Shown here: one piece after another, positions 11,040 through 19,709 of the stretch
Layout: each line of letters starts with the position of its first letter
Position numbering within the stretch: the first letter of the stretch is position 1
Assembly (NCBI RefSeq): GCF_001640025.1
Contig: NC_031672.1
Location: 2,232,001 to 2,296,000, forward strand
Direction of reading: 5' to 3'
DNA: 64,000 nt
From: Sugiyamaella lignohabitans
Taxonomy: Eukaryota; Ascomycota; Dipodascomycetes; Dipodascales; Trichomonascaceae
The notes under the pieces: generated by a model
What the model was told of the DNA's origin: nothing
Database searches by the model: none
What the model saw: the letters and a program-made list of their open reading frames with translations, nothing else
Translations under genes and position numbers: made by a program

Positions 11040-12383
11040 TTACATATGCTTTCGTTGCGAGCGTTTGGACACGAATGAGGCTTTCTTCTCTTTCTGAATA
11101 CGTTTTCGTTCTCCAAAGTTCTCTTTGTCCATGTCCATGCCAGCTTCACGCTTGGCAGTGGAGATTTTCTTGAGAGATGTCTCGATGACTTGGGTATCGG
11201 TGACCTTCTCGTACTTGTCCATTTTACTGCCGACTCGTTTCTCGATGTTCTCAATACGACTCACATCACGTTCTGTGACGAGAGATATACTCTCACCAGC
11301 TCTACCAGCACGAGCGGTACGACCTACTCGGTGAACATAGTCGTCAGCATCAGCAGGAATGTCAAAGTTAATGACCATTTCTACCACTGGAATATCCAGA
11401 CCTCTACCAGCAACATCAGTGGCTACAAGAACTCGTGCAGCTTCAGCTCGGAATCTACCAAGAGCATTGATTCGTTCGGATTGTGGCATTTGCGAATGTA
11501 AAGAGGTGGCTCGCACTTCTAAGCTTTGCAGCACTCGTCGCAACAGTTCTGCCGTTTTGGTTCTATTAACAAAAACAATAGCCGATTTGTTTTTGTTATC
11601 TTCATGAGTGAGAATGCTGAATAAATAAGCCTCTTTGACATAAGAGGGAACTAAAAGGAATGACTGTGACAGAGAAGCGGGAATAGCCACTGCATCATCA
11701 GTAACTACTTCATGCATAAATGGTCGCTTCTTACCAGGCTTAACTGGAGCATCCTGAAGCGATCTCACAGCATCTGTGATAGTAGCAGTGAATAGTAATG
11801 TCTGGCGTTTCTCAGGAGGAGGAAGGATATTAATACATTCCTCCAAGTCCTCTGCAAAACTGCTACTCAGCAATCTATCAGCTTCATCGAGAACAAGATA
11901 TTGAACTCTTTTCAATCCATTCATGGCTTCAGGACCACTACTTTTAATATGATCTGCCAGTCTACCAGGCGTAGCAATAACAAAATGAGGTCTTCTTTGA
12001 AGCTCGAGAGTCTGGTTCACCATATCTACACCACCCACAATCACGGCAGTTCGCACGTTCATGTTTGCACCCAGAGCAGCAAACTGTTCAGCGATCTGAA
12101 TAGCCAGTTCCCTTGTGGGTGTCAAAATAAGACCACAAATCCCAAACGGATCCAAAGACCATTTCGTCAACATCGGAGCAGCAAAAGCGATAGTCTTACC
12201 CGAACCAGTCTTGGCTCCTCCAATACAGTCACGTCCGTCTAATATAGCAGGAATACAGGCACTCTGAATAGCGGACGGCGAATGGATAGCCATCACATTC
12301 AGCGCCTCCACCAGCCATTTCGACACACCCAGCGACTCAAACGACATCTCACCACCAGCAAAATATCTTGTCTCATGAACCAT
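11040..12383 (-). CDS. DBP8: Dbp8, DEAD-box RNA helicase of 18S rRNA processing
   Basis: 447 residues, intronless (Saccharomyces Dbp8 is 431). Dbp8 is an ATP-dependent RNA helicase of the small-subunit processome, stimulated by Esf2, acting in the nucleolus on early 18S cleavages. All helicase motifs are present: Q motif near 33-40, AKTGSGKT (57-64), PTRELA (89-94), TPGRL (138-142), DEAD (166-169), TAT in place of SAT (199-201), ATDVAGRGLD (321-330) and HRVGRTARAGR (351-361). A second Met at codon 13 begins MSFESLGVSKWL, which matches the usual family N-terminus better, so translation may start there. The C-terminus is basic (KRSQRKHM). Confidence 0.93.
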   Translation of the reverse strand: MVHETRYFAGGEMSFESLGVSKWLVEALNVMAIHSPSAIQSACIPAILDGRDCIGGAKTGSGKTIAFAAPMLTKWSLDPFGICGLILTPTRELAIQIAEQFAALGANMNVRTAVIVGGVDMVNQTLELQRRPHFVIATPGRLADHIKSSGPEAMNGLKRVQYLVLDEADRLLSSSFAEDLEECINILPPPEKRQTLLFTATITDAVRSLQDAPVKPGKKRPFMHEVVTDDAVAIPASLSQSFLLVPSYVKEAYLFSILTHEDNKNKSAIVFVNRTKTAELLRRVLQSLEVRATSLHSQMPQSERINALGRFRAEAARVLVATDVAGRGLDIPVVEMVINFDIPADADDYVHRVGRTARAGRAGESISLVTERDVSRIENIEKRVGSKMDKYEKVTDTQVIETSLKKISTAKREAGMDMDKENFGERKRIQKEKKASFVSKRSQRKHM

Positions 12384-12457
12384 ATCCCTCTCGCATGTTC
12401 ATAAATGGATCGGCGAAAAAAAATTTTCAGCCGTGCAAGGGTCCGGGACCCTGGCAT

Positions 12458-12594
12458 GCCTCCGGCGGCTGGGGCTGCGCCCCAGACCCCACTGCTCCTC
12501 TCGCTTCACTCGAGTCGTTTTTGCCGGCGGTCCCAGCCAACTCCTGCGGAGCAGGAGCCACGGGGTCTGGGGCGCAGCCCCAGCCGCCGGAGGC
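12458..12594. repeat. GC-hairpin element, full copy (E4)
   Basis: 137-bp copy. The second-half hairpin reads CTCCTGCGGAGCAGGAG, with stem intact and loop changed to GGA. It lies 75 bp upstream of the DBP8 start codon and is followed at once by a third, half module (E5). Confidence 0.9.
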
Positions 12595-12613
12595 ATTCCA
12601 CGACCCAAACCAA

Positions 12614-12669
12614 CTCCTGTGAAGGAGGAGTCACGGGGGTCTGGGGACGGAGCCCCAGACGCCGGAGGC
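12614..12669. repeat. GC-hairpin element, half copy (E5)
   Basis: A diverged second-half module (CTCCTGTGAAGGAGGAG, then the terminal module) about 20 bp beyond E4, giving a three-half array. It ends 70 bp from the SKI6 stop. Confidence 0.82.
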
Positions 12670-12739
12670 AGTGGCCCAGTCACAAGCGTCTGTAGTCATT
12701 AGCGAGGTCATTAGCAGAATAAAAAAAGTAGTACAGGAG

Positions 12740-13676
12740 CTATTCGGAGCGTTTGGTGATGCGTAAGTGGCCGTGCTTGCGGACTTGACGGTCCATTTGG
12801 TCGCGAAGGGAATGACAGCCCGAGATAGTGACAGCAATGAGCGATTCTAGACGGTCGAGTGGTACTTTGCTTTCGAGGAGAAGCATAGATACTTTTTCGG
12901 TCTTGCCGATAGTGGCTACAGTGAGGAAAGGCAGATCTGACTCTTCGGCATTGTTAGGGTCCAGAAGAGGACTGATTGAGTCGTATAAAGCAGTCGAACA
13001 TGCGCTGACATAGTCGTACATGGGAACACCAGCATCTATCAATGCTAAACTGGTGGCATTTATACACGCAGCAAAGAACCCGCCGTCTTGTGCCAGAACA
13101 TGAAGCGAGATCACAATCTCGGTCCGAGAATGTAAATGACCCATAATAGCCTCTTGAAACGTCCGTTGAATAGACATGGCACATTCCTGGATTCTTCTAT
13201 CATTACGTGGCCGTTTCTTACGGTCCACTGTACTGAATGGAGACACTGAGATATTCACCGACAAAAAGGTCGAATCCAAATTCATATGACTTCTAAGCTC
13301 TGGCTCCTTCGGTCCTTGAACGAGACAGATCACTTTGGTCTCACCAACCTCGACAAACGACGACCCATCGGAACTGTTGGCGTGGGTGTTCAACCCGCAC
13401 GAGAACTGTCGCAGCTCGTTCCACCGTCTTCCGTCTGCCAATTGCGTTAGAATCTTTATGGATGGGTGTGCCTCCGGCGGCTGGAGCTGCGCCCCAGACC
13501 CCACTGCTCCTCTCGCTTCGCTCGAGTCGTTTCGTCGACGGTCCCAGTCATCTCCTGCGAAGCAGGAGCCACGGGGTCTGGGGCAGAGCCCCAGCCGCCG
13601 GAGGCATTATGGCCACTTCAGGTATCTACTTACCCACTCTGAGCCCCTCGGGGGAGTATAATTCGAACCGCGACAT
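12740..13676 (-). CDS. SKI6: Ski6/Rrp41, core exosome subunit
   Basis: RNase PH-fold subunit of the nine-subunit exosome ring that threads RNA to Rrp44 and Rrp6 in nucleus and cytoplasm. Exons are 13676-13634 and 13434-12740, giving 245 residues (246 in Saccharomyces). Exon 1 encodes MSRFELYSPEGLRV and the split Asp codon joins it to GRRWNELR, the family's conserved start. The intron (13633-13435, 199 nt) has donor GTAAGT and branch CTAAC 11 nt before its end, and carries a complete 136-bp GC-hairpin element; without it the intron would be 63 nt. A naive ORF instead starts at 13504 inside the element and adds a false MGSGAQLQPPEA leader. Other landmarks are DGSSFVEVG, VICLVQGPKEP and ALIDAGVPMYDYVS. 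Confidence 0.95.
13470..13605. repeat. GC-hairpin element inside SKI6 intron (E6)
   Basis: Full 136-bp copy entirely inside the SKI6 intron. One stem position is broken in the first module (CTGGAGC against GCCCCAG). The centre contains GTCGACGGTCCCAG, as in E2 and E18. Confidence 0.92.
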
Positions 13677-14113
13677 TGCAAGTCTGTGTATAGCAAGTTT
13701 CAGAGGGTGTCGGATTTGTTTTTCGAACTCGATGTTGAAGATCGTCAGGTCGAAATATTTATTTATGCTCTGAAAGCAGTCTGCGGTTGATCCGCATCAC
13801 GTGATGGTAGGCTGGTACCGGTATTTTTCCTGGATCCCGCGGTCAATTTTAGCTTATTTTTGCTCACTGTATTATAATGATGAGGTGAGAAGGGAAGTAG
13901 TATGATTTAAAGGCATAGAATGGACATAGAATGAGTTGTGGCTGTGTGAAACTGGCCCGCCAAGTGCTGTAAAGAGGTTTTTCAGTGAAAATTTCAGCCC
14001 TACGTCTACTCTGAATATCTTCACGAACATCAGATATCAGATACTCAGTGAGCAGCATCAACGCCAGTACTATATTAGTGTGGGTTGATTAAAAGATTGA
14101 TACTGAAAAAAAA
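13677..14113. promoter_or_regulatory. Divergent SKI6/TMA22 promoter with TCACGTGA
   Basis: 437 bp between start codons. A perfect TCACGTGA palindrome at 13797-13804 matches the Cbf1-type E-box. No gene or GC element is seen here. Confidence 0.45.
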
Positions 14114-14680
14114 ATGAGTACGATTGTGTATTGTGGAGTGTGTAGCTTTCCACCCGAGTACTGTGAATTTGGCGGTGTTGCCAAGAGATGCAGAGAATGG
14201 CTTGAGAAGGAACATCCCGACATGTACCAGAAGCTGTATTCAGTAGAGTCGCTGGAACAGGCGACTTCTGGACTTTCTCTTGAGAAACAAGAAGAAATCG
14301 AACGTAAAATACAAAAACAACAGGCCAAAGAAGAAGCTAAAGCCGAAAGAGAGCTGCAGAAAAAGATGGCTACTAAAGTGACTATCAAGCGAATTGAGAG
14401 ATCAAAGAGAAAGCACGTCGTCTCCATTACCGGTTTAGAAGTATTCGGCATTGATCTGAAGAAGCTGGCCAAGACATTTGCCTCGAAGTTCGCAACAGGA
14501 GCCAGTGTGACGAAAACACCTGACGGAAGAGACGAGATCATCATCCAAGGAGACGTTGCCGACGAGGTCGAGGAGTACGTGCAAGAGCTGCTAGAAGAAA
14601 AGGGTCTTGACGAAGTCAAGGTCGAGCAAATCGAAGACAAGCCCAAAAAGAAGAAGCAGCAGCAGCCCGGCACTGCCTAA
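14114..14680 (+). CDS. TMA22: Tma22 (DENR homologue), translation recycling/reinitiation factor
   Basis: 188 residues, intronless. With Tma20 (MCT-1) this protein removes deacylated tRNA from 40S subunits after termination and affects reinitiation. The N-terminus has the zinc-binding cysteine pattern YCGVCSFPPEYCEF and a second cysteine in RCREW. A Lys/Glu-rich linker follows, then an SUI1/eIF1-like domain at about residues 85-165 (VTIKRIERSKRKHVVSITGLEVFGIDLKKLAK, then DEIIIQGDV). The C-terminus is a Lys/Gln-rich tail. Length matches the family (198 in Saccharomyces). Confidence 0.95.
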   Translation: MSTIVYCGVCSFPPEYCEFGGVAKRCREWLEKEHPDMYQKLYSVESLEQATSGLSLEKQEEIERKIQKQQAKEEAKAERELQKKMATKVTIKRIERSKRKHVVSITGLEVFGIDLKKLAKTFASKFATGASVTKTPDGRDEIIIQGDVADEVEEYVQELLEEKGLDEVKVEQIEDKPKKKKQQQPGTA

Positions 14681-14758
14681 CGACCTCCTTTGTTGCATAT
14701 ATGTATTTAATAATAATGACCTTCTCTCGTGTCTTTGGGGGTGGGTGTGCCTCCGGCG

Positions 14759-14901
14759 GCTGGGCTCCGCCCAGACCTGGTTGTGCTCGCTTCGCGAGCG
14801 CTTGGACCGTGGAGCAGAGTCGGTTCTGGATTCCCGACGCCCGACTCGAGCGAAGCGAGAGGAGCAGCGGGGTCTGGGGCGGAGCCCCAGCCGCCGGAGG
14901 C
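14759..14901. repeat. GC-hairpin element, full copy with variant stems (E7)
   Basis: 143 bp between convergent TMA22 (stop 78 bp away) and ORT1 (stop 21 bp away). The first module has both stem arms shortened together (CTGGGC/GCCCAG), and its second hairpin is GCTCGCTTCGCGAGC rather than CTCCTGCTTCGCAGGAG. Confidence 0.9.
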
Positions 14902-14922
14902 AGCGTGGCATGGTGTACAAGT

Positions 14923-16038
14923 CTATAAATATTTATTTTTGAATCCCTTGAGATTCTCGTAGACAAGAAAGATGACGGCGCTGGAGGGTGCTGCTCGTGC
15001 AAGGGTGATGCCACAGCCCCGGTACAGAGCGGAGATACCTCCTTGGCGGTAGATAGTGGCTCCGGTAGCAAAAAAGCCCTTGGAGGTACTGTTTACTGCG
15101 TTTGTGGTGGTGGTGGTGTTGAGAATTTGTTCGGTTTGCATGCGGGATTTAATGGTGTCAGCAGGGAATAGTGACAGATTGTACGAGATACCGGCAGCAG
15201 CTCCAGCCAGCATCGAATCAGTGTTGTTGCTGGCAGCAGCGGCTTCTTTGCCTCGAACTGTTTTCATAAGCGCACTGACGTATTCATAGGCGCCAAACCA
15301 GGCTGCCGAGCCACCAGATTCACGAATCAGGGTTCCGGTTTGACCTCGCCAGAATCCTCGAATACCGTCTGCTTTATAAATAGAAAGGATGGTTTTGAAA
15401 GCACCCACTCGAGGCCCGGTCTGCTGCATCATCTGGACTTGGATTCGACACTTGACGAGCTCTATAGGGGTGAGAATGAACGATGCAAATACTCCACTTC
15501 CTGCTCCACAGACGAGAGAAGCCGAGGAGGTGCTGAGTTGAATGTTATTGTCCTTAATGAAATTTTGAAGTATGTTGTATGCAAAAAAGAGCGCTGCGTT
15601 CTCAGCAGCTGCTCCTACAATAGGAGACGAAATGCCTCGATATAGTCCTCGAATACCTTCTGACTGTATACTCTTGCGAAAACAGTCTAAAGGTCCTCGA
15701 AACTGAGTGTGTTGAGAATCCACTGGCTGACTCTGTAATCGTACCTTGACTGTATCAAATGGATACTCTATAAGTTTGCCTGTAGCACCTGCTAGCGAAC
15801 CACAGATGATATCGGAAATCGGGTCGCCAACCTCTTCTTTAACGTCTTTAACAGCATTTGCCAACGATGTTGTAGACGATGTGGATATGGTTGTGGATGT
15901 GGCCGTGGTAGTACCAGTTGAAATGGAATTCTCTGGATCAACTGGAACGTTTGATGCTGTGCTCCCTGGCTGATTATTCAGCTCAGGTATTAATCTAATG
16001 GGTTCAAGCCCACTGCCGGATCGAACTGTCGAGTCCAT
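14923..16038 (-). CDS. ORT1: Mitochondrial ornithine carrier (Ort1/Arg11-like)
   Basis: 371-residue inner-membrane carrier of the SLC25 family. It has three repeats with signatures YPFDTVKVR, LTPIELVKC and FPADTIKSR, and Saccharomyces Ort1-like segments (DIICGSLAGATGK near the start of repeat 1, GFWRGQTGTLIRESGGSAAWFGAYE in repeat 2). Ort1 exports ornithine made in the matrix for cytosolic arginine synthesis. The first ~75 residues are an unusual Ser/Thr-rich extension that the ~290-residue relatives lack. A TCACGTGA E-box lies about 340 bp upstream (16377-16384). Assignment to ornithine rather than another basic amino acid or carnitine rests on overall resemblance only. Confidence 0.85.
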   Translation of the reverse strand: MDSTVRSGSGLEPIRLIPELNNQPGSTASNVPVDPENSISTGTTTATSTTISTSSTTSLANAVKDVKEEVGDPISDIICGSLAGATGKLIEYPFDTVKVRLQSQPVDSQHTQFRGPLDCFRKSIQSEGIRGLYRGISSPIVGAAAENAALFFAYNILQNFIKDNNIQLSTSSASLVCGAGSGVFASFILTPIELVKCRIQVQMMQQTGPRVGAFKTILSIYKADGIRGFWRGQTGTLIRESGGSAAWFGAYEYVSALMKTVRGKEAAAASNNTDSMLAGAAAGISYNLSLFPADTIKSRMQTEQILNTTTTTNAVNSTSKGFFATGATIYRQGGISALYRGCGITLARAAPSSAVIFLVYENLKGFKNKYL

Positions 16039-16752
16039 ATTCAGTTTTCTGGCTGTTTCTATAATTCTTTTATCTGAATCTTCCTAACGAAGTGTGAGTC
16101 AGCTGGCTGATGGGGTGAATAATGACCGTGAGACGGGGTGGACCGAGGCTCTATTTATACTGCAAAACGAAAGAAAGTCTCCAATACCTCTAGGCTATAC
16201 AATATAAATACCGCTTTCTCCAATCTCATAAACCTGGGACCATATTGTGCATAAATCACTCAAATCACGAATATCCCGAAGTTGTTTCAGAACCAAAAAA
16301 AATAATTTCCTGACTCAACTCCTGACCCTTGCTGCATCTGCATGGAAAATCACTAGCGGGAAAAAAAAAAAGACGGTCACGTGATCATTTTGAATCTTCT
16401 AGGGGGGTCAGTGCCTCCGGCGGCTGGGGCTCTGCCCCAGACCCCGTGGCTCCTGCTTCGCAGGAGATTCCGGGACCGTCGACGGAACGACTCGAGCGCA
16501 GCGAGAGGAGCAGCGGGGTCTGGGGCGGAGCCCCAGCCGCCGGAGGCGCAGACAGCCGTTGGAATGATCGCTCGGGACCTGCATGATGCGAGACATGCAA
16601 CGGCTTTTTTTAGCTTGGCTAGTGTTTAATCTCAGATTAGATTACGAGACCGAAAGAATACGGACTCCGGCTGCAGAGTTCGATAAGAGGACTGGGTTTG
16701 TTTAAAGTTTATTAGAGGTTAGTTAGATAAATAAGTCTAGATAGGTTGTTGA
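16039..16752. other. ORT1 promoter and aldo-keto reductase 3' flank
   Basis: Contains the ORT1 upstream region, the TCACGTGA palindrome at 16377-16384 and GC element E8. No gene is seen. Confidence 0.5.
16413..16547. repeat. GC-hairpin element, full copy (E8)
   Basis: 135 bp in the reverse arrangement: the CTCCTGCTTCGCAGGAG hairpin comes first, then the centre with GTCGACGG, then the CTCGAGCG(C/A)AGCGAGAG module. It lies about 205 bp beyond the aldo-keto reductase stop. Confidence 0.9.
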
Positions 16753-17604
16753 CTAATCCCACTTGGTCGGGTCCCAGGCGGTGCCCTCAGCGAGCTCGTA
16801 GGCATTTTTGTCACCCAGGGTGTCCACGTCTTCCTGCGACAGCTCGAAATCATAAGCTGTAAAGTTGCTCTTTATACGAGAGGCAGTGGCTGATTTTGGT
16901 AAAGGAAGATATCCCTTTTGGAGATTCCAGCGGATCAGGATTTGTGCACTGTCAACTTTGTATTTCTTAGCCAGGTCCACCAACTCGGGTTTATTGAGCC
17001 CGTCTCCTCGAAGTAGAGGGGAATACGACTCGATTAAAATATCGTTTTTCGCACAGTAGTCAACAATGTCGTTATGTTGCAACCATGGGTTGATCTGGAT
17101 TTGATTGACCACAGGTTTGATTTTAAATTCCGGCCATTCAAACAGCTCCTTAAGATGGGATACTCCGTAGTTGGAAACACCGATATTCTTGACTTTTCCT
17201 TCTTCCACAGCCTCTTGGAGTGCCTTATATGCTCCTAGACGGGCTGTAGCTGGTCGTTCAGGTGCATGTAGCAATAAGAGATCAATGTAGCCAATAGATG
17301 ATGCGGCCTCCAGCGCTTTCTCTATAGCCTTTTTGGTCTTTTCATGGCCGAAGTCATCAGTAAAAATCTTGGTCGTATAGAAAATATCCTCTCTAGAGAC
17401 ATCCTTATTCTCCTTGAGGAACTTTGCAATTGCATCTGCTGCCTCTTTCTCGTTCTCATATGCCTTTGCAGTGTCAATGTGTCTGTATCCGAAACCCAGG
17501 GCCAGTTCTACTACCGTATCAGTGATATTTGGAGGTGTTTTCCAAACACCAAATCCAATACTAGGGATTTTCGTTCCATTGTTGAGAGTATAAGTTTGCG
17601 ACAT
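16753..17604 (-). CDS. Aldo-keto reductase
   Basis: 283 residues, intronless, a complete (alpha/beta)8 NADPH-dependent reductase for aldehydes and ketones. The catalytic tetrad is visible: Asp and Tyr in IDTAKAYENE, Lys in TTKIF and His in LLLLHAPE. The cofactor-binding tail shows LPKSATASRI. NIGVSNYG and VVNQIQINPWLQ are family signatures. The insert APERPATARLGAYKAL places it near the YDL124W/diketogluconate-reductase type rather than Gcy1/Ypr1, but the substrate cannot be read from sequence. The promoter side contains the CTTGCTTC/GAAGCAAG dyad at 17782-17802. Confidence 0.92.
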   Translation of the reverse strand: MSQTYTLNNGTKIPSIGFGVWKTPPNITDTVVELALGFGYRHIDTAKAYENEKEAADAIAKFLKENKDVSREDIFYTTKIFTDDFGHEKTKKAIEKALEAASSIGYIDLLLLHAPERPATARLGAYKALQEAVEEGKVKNIGVSNYGVSHLKELFEWPEFKIKPVVNQIQINPWLQHNDIVDYCAKNDILIESYSPLLRGDGLNKPELVDLAKKYKVDSAQILIRWNLQKGYLPLPKSATASRIKSNFTAYDFELSQEDVDTLGDKNAYELAEGTAWDPTKWD

Positions 17605-17781
17605 TATTAATTGTTTGTTAGTTGACAGAGAGTTATTTGTTGTTGATGCTTCACAGAGAGATAATAATCGTTATTACAGTTCGTACAGTAACAAAATAAA
17701 AACAGAATAAAAGTAGCTAGGTGTCAATGGCTGCTTTTATAATTTCCTACATGTTGCTTGTTTTGCTTAGCGATACATGTT

Positions 17782-17802
17782 CTTGCTTCGATTAGAAGCA
17801 AG
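17782..17802. repeat. Short dyad upstream of the aldo-keto reductase
   Basis: Perfect 8-bp arms CTTGCTTC and GAAGCAAG around a 5-nt loop, about 180 bp upstream of the start codon. It could be a regulator site. Confidence 0.5.
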
Positions 17803-18090
17803 GGTTCCGAGTCTGTACTACATGCAGCAACCCTTGCTTGCATGCAGCGGAAGGGTCTGCTGTAGTAGGCCCTGCATGGAAAACAATGATAAGCAGCCGG
17901 TCTACCGAGTCTAGACCTGATTCTCGTGTGAGATGAGAAATTGCTGACGGATACTGAGAGAAACTTCCTATGAGTTAATTTTCAAATCTTTTGTTGAATA
18001 GGCAAAAAAATTTGTGAAAAAAAAAACCAGAATTAATACTATCTTCAAGTTCTTCGGGGGGATGCCGAGTAGCTTAAATGCTGATCGGGC

Positions 18091-18122
18091 CAGTAACTGT
18101 AGCTTGCGCTGCAGAGTTACTG
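18091..18122. repeat. Hairpin-forming inverted repeat
   Basis: Arms CAGTAACT (18091-18098) and AGTTACTG (18115-18122), with a partly paired GTAGC/GCTGC inner stem. No surrounding gene explains it. Confidence 0.6.
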
Positions 18123-18609
18123 CTACCTAGAATCATCCTACCTAATAACAGCCCACTCGTTCACAGCCAACTTTTCCGATTTATAATACCCTCAACCTAA
18201 TATTTTTGCCCTCCATATAGGTTGCTGTTTAATTATGCAATGCAAACTGTAATCACATCGTTAGTACTTTAAATGATGACATACAACGTTTACCTTCTGA
18301 AAGTGCGAGTTTTTCAGGATAATTCTTTTAATTCAAAGCAAACAAATGAAAATATTAATAAAATGATACTAAAATGTAACTGTGTCGCTGGTTTATTCCT
18401 ATACAAACAAGTGAATATCAATCAATCAGCATGCAATGCGGGTATATCCTAACTACTGCTGAAATGGAATATCAAATCCAATACATTTGGCAAATTGAAT
18501 CTCCGAACGGACATATCCAATATCTCCTTCCTTGACTACTGGTACCAGATATTTAGCTTAATATAATATCGAGTGATAAACTGGCCGGTTTCTACCACTA
18601 GGAAATAGT

Positions 18610-19224
18610 CCGGGTAACACTATTAGCTTAGGACGTAGGATACTTGTTACAATCCTGATATAAGTTGGTTCCGTGATATAGCAGTTAAGATGGCCCTGGA
18701 TAGAATATACCCGAGTAAGAAATGAAAAGCCAGGAAAACCATTAAACCAGAAATATTCTCCTTATGGTGATATTCACAACGCTACGTAGCGTTGATAGCA
18801 TTTCCAGCCCACGTACAGGTTGATTCATGCAATAATAAAAAAATGTACCGGACAAATATCCAGACATTGAGACTTTTTATCTAATTTTTTGTTATTAGAC
18901 TGTAGCATCTTAAAATACAGCTGGATTTGTCCAAGGGAAAGGGAAAAAAGTAAAAAAAAAATTAAAAACAATTGGAGTGGTCACCGAATTGTAAGGATAA
19001 TAATTCAAACAATAATGCCGGGTAACAACCATAAATATTATGGCGTGAAATTTAAGCCGTCACTTCCGTGAATGTGGCATGATGAACTGTTCCCTTTTTT
19101 TTAGTTTTATTTCCTTTTGGGTAAGCTTATCCAACCTTTTTCTTTTTTTTATGAAGTGCTATACGGTCATAGCGTTGTTTTAGTATTCATACAACTTATC
19201 AGGTTTAAAAGTTGGGTTACCCGG
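18610..19224. promoter_or_regulatory. Three Reb1-type sites
   Basis: CCGGGTAA at 18610-18617 and 19018-19025, and its complement TTACCCGG at 19217-19224. All lie in the gene desert between the aldo-keto reductase and HRD3. Confidence 0.4.
18777..18794. repeat. 18-bp perfect palindrome
   Basis: CAACGCTACGTAGCGTTG is identical to its reverse complement. It is GC-rich against an AT-rich background. Confidence 0.85.
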
Positions 19225-19475
19225 TATTGATATGCAATTCCAGTCTATATTTCAATAAAAAAACATGGCGTTGATATCGTGTACAGGAAATATTAAAAAA
19301 AACATTGATCAGATAAACTGAACTCCACCCATAACCTAGTGAAGTAAATGACTGAATAGATGAGCTATGGCCACTTGTTGACCCACTACTACTATGTTCT
19401 AGTGAATAGGCAATTCAATGTCGGAATTTGTCGTCAAGCCAATGCATGCTTGCCAACAGCACTGACTGTGAGAGT

Positions 19476-19530
19476 CTCCTGCGAAGCAGGAGCAACCAGG
19501 GTCTGGGGCGGAGCCCCAGCCGCCGGAGGC
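19476..19530. repeat. GC-hairpin element, half copy (E9)
   Basis: The CTCCTGCGAAGCAGGAG hairpin plus the inverted terminal module ending CCGCCGGAGGC. No first half is present. It lies about 180 bp beyond the HRD3 stop. Confidence 0.88.
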
Positions 19531-19709
19531 AGCTTCTGGCTCTCATGACCATTAAGCAGTAGAGGAAAAAACCAGTTTTCAAGAGGATATTTAGAAGACA
19601 TTGCGACCCGTGTGCTTAAAGACACAATGGTCTATGATGGAGAAACATTAGTCGAGCGGTGGCAATAAATAAATTGTTTACATAAATGCTAATGCTTGCT
19701 ATGCTATTC

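Larger units (their letters stand above)
17605..19709. other. AT-rich gene desert with dyads and Reb1-type sites
   Basis: No gene is recognised. It holds an 8-bp-arm dyad at 17782-17802, a CAGTAACT/AGTTACTG hairpin at 18091-18122, an 18-bp perfect palindrome at 18777-18794, three TTACCCGG-type sites and, near the end, half GC element E9. A 60-codon frame at 18889-19071 is AT-rich and unconvincing. Confidence 0.5.

Noticed and set aside
12399..12702. Several overlapping ORFs across E4/E5, and similar sets at every element
   Set aside because: Elements are stop-poor in many frames; the peptides are translated repeat, not genes.
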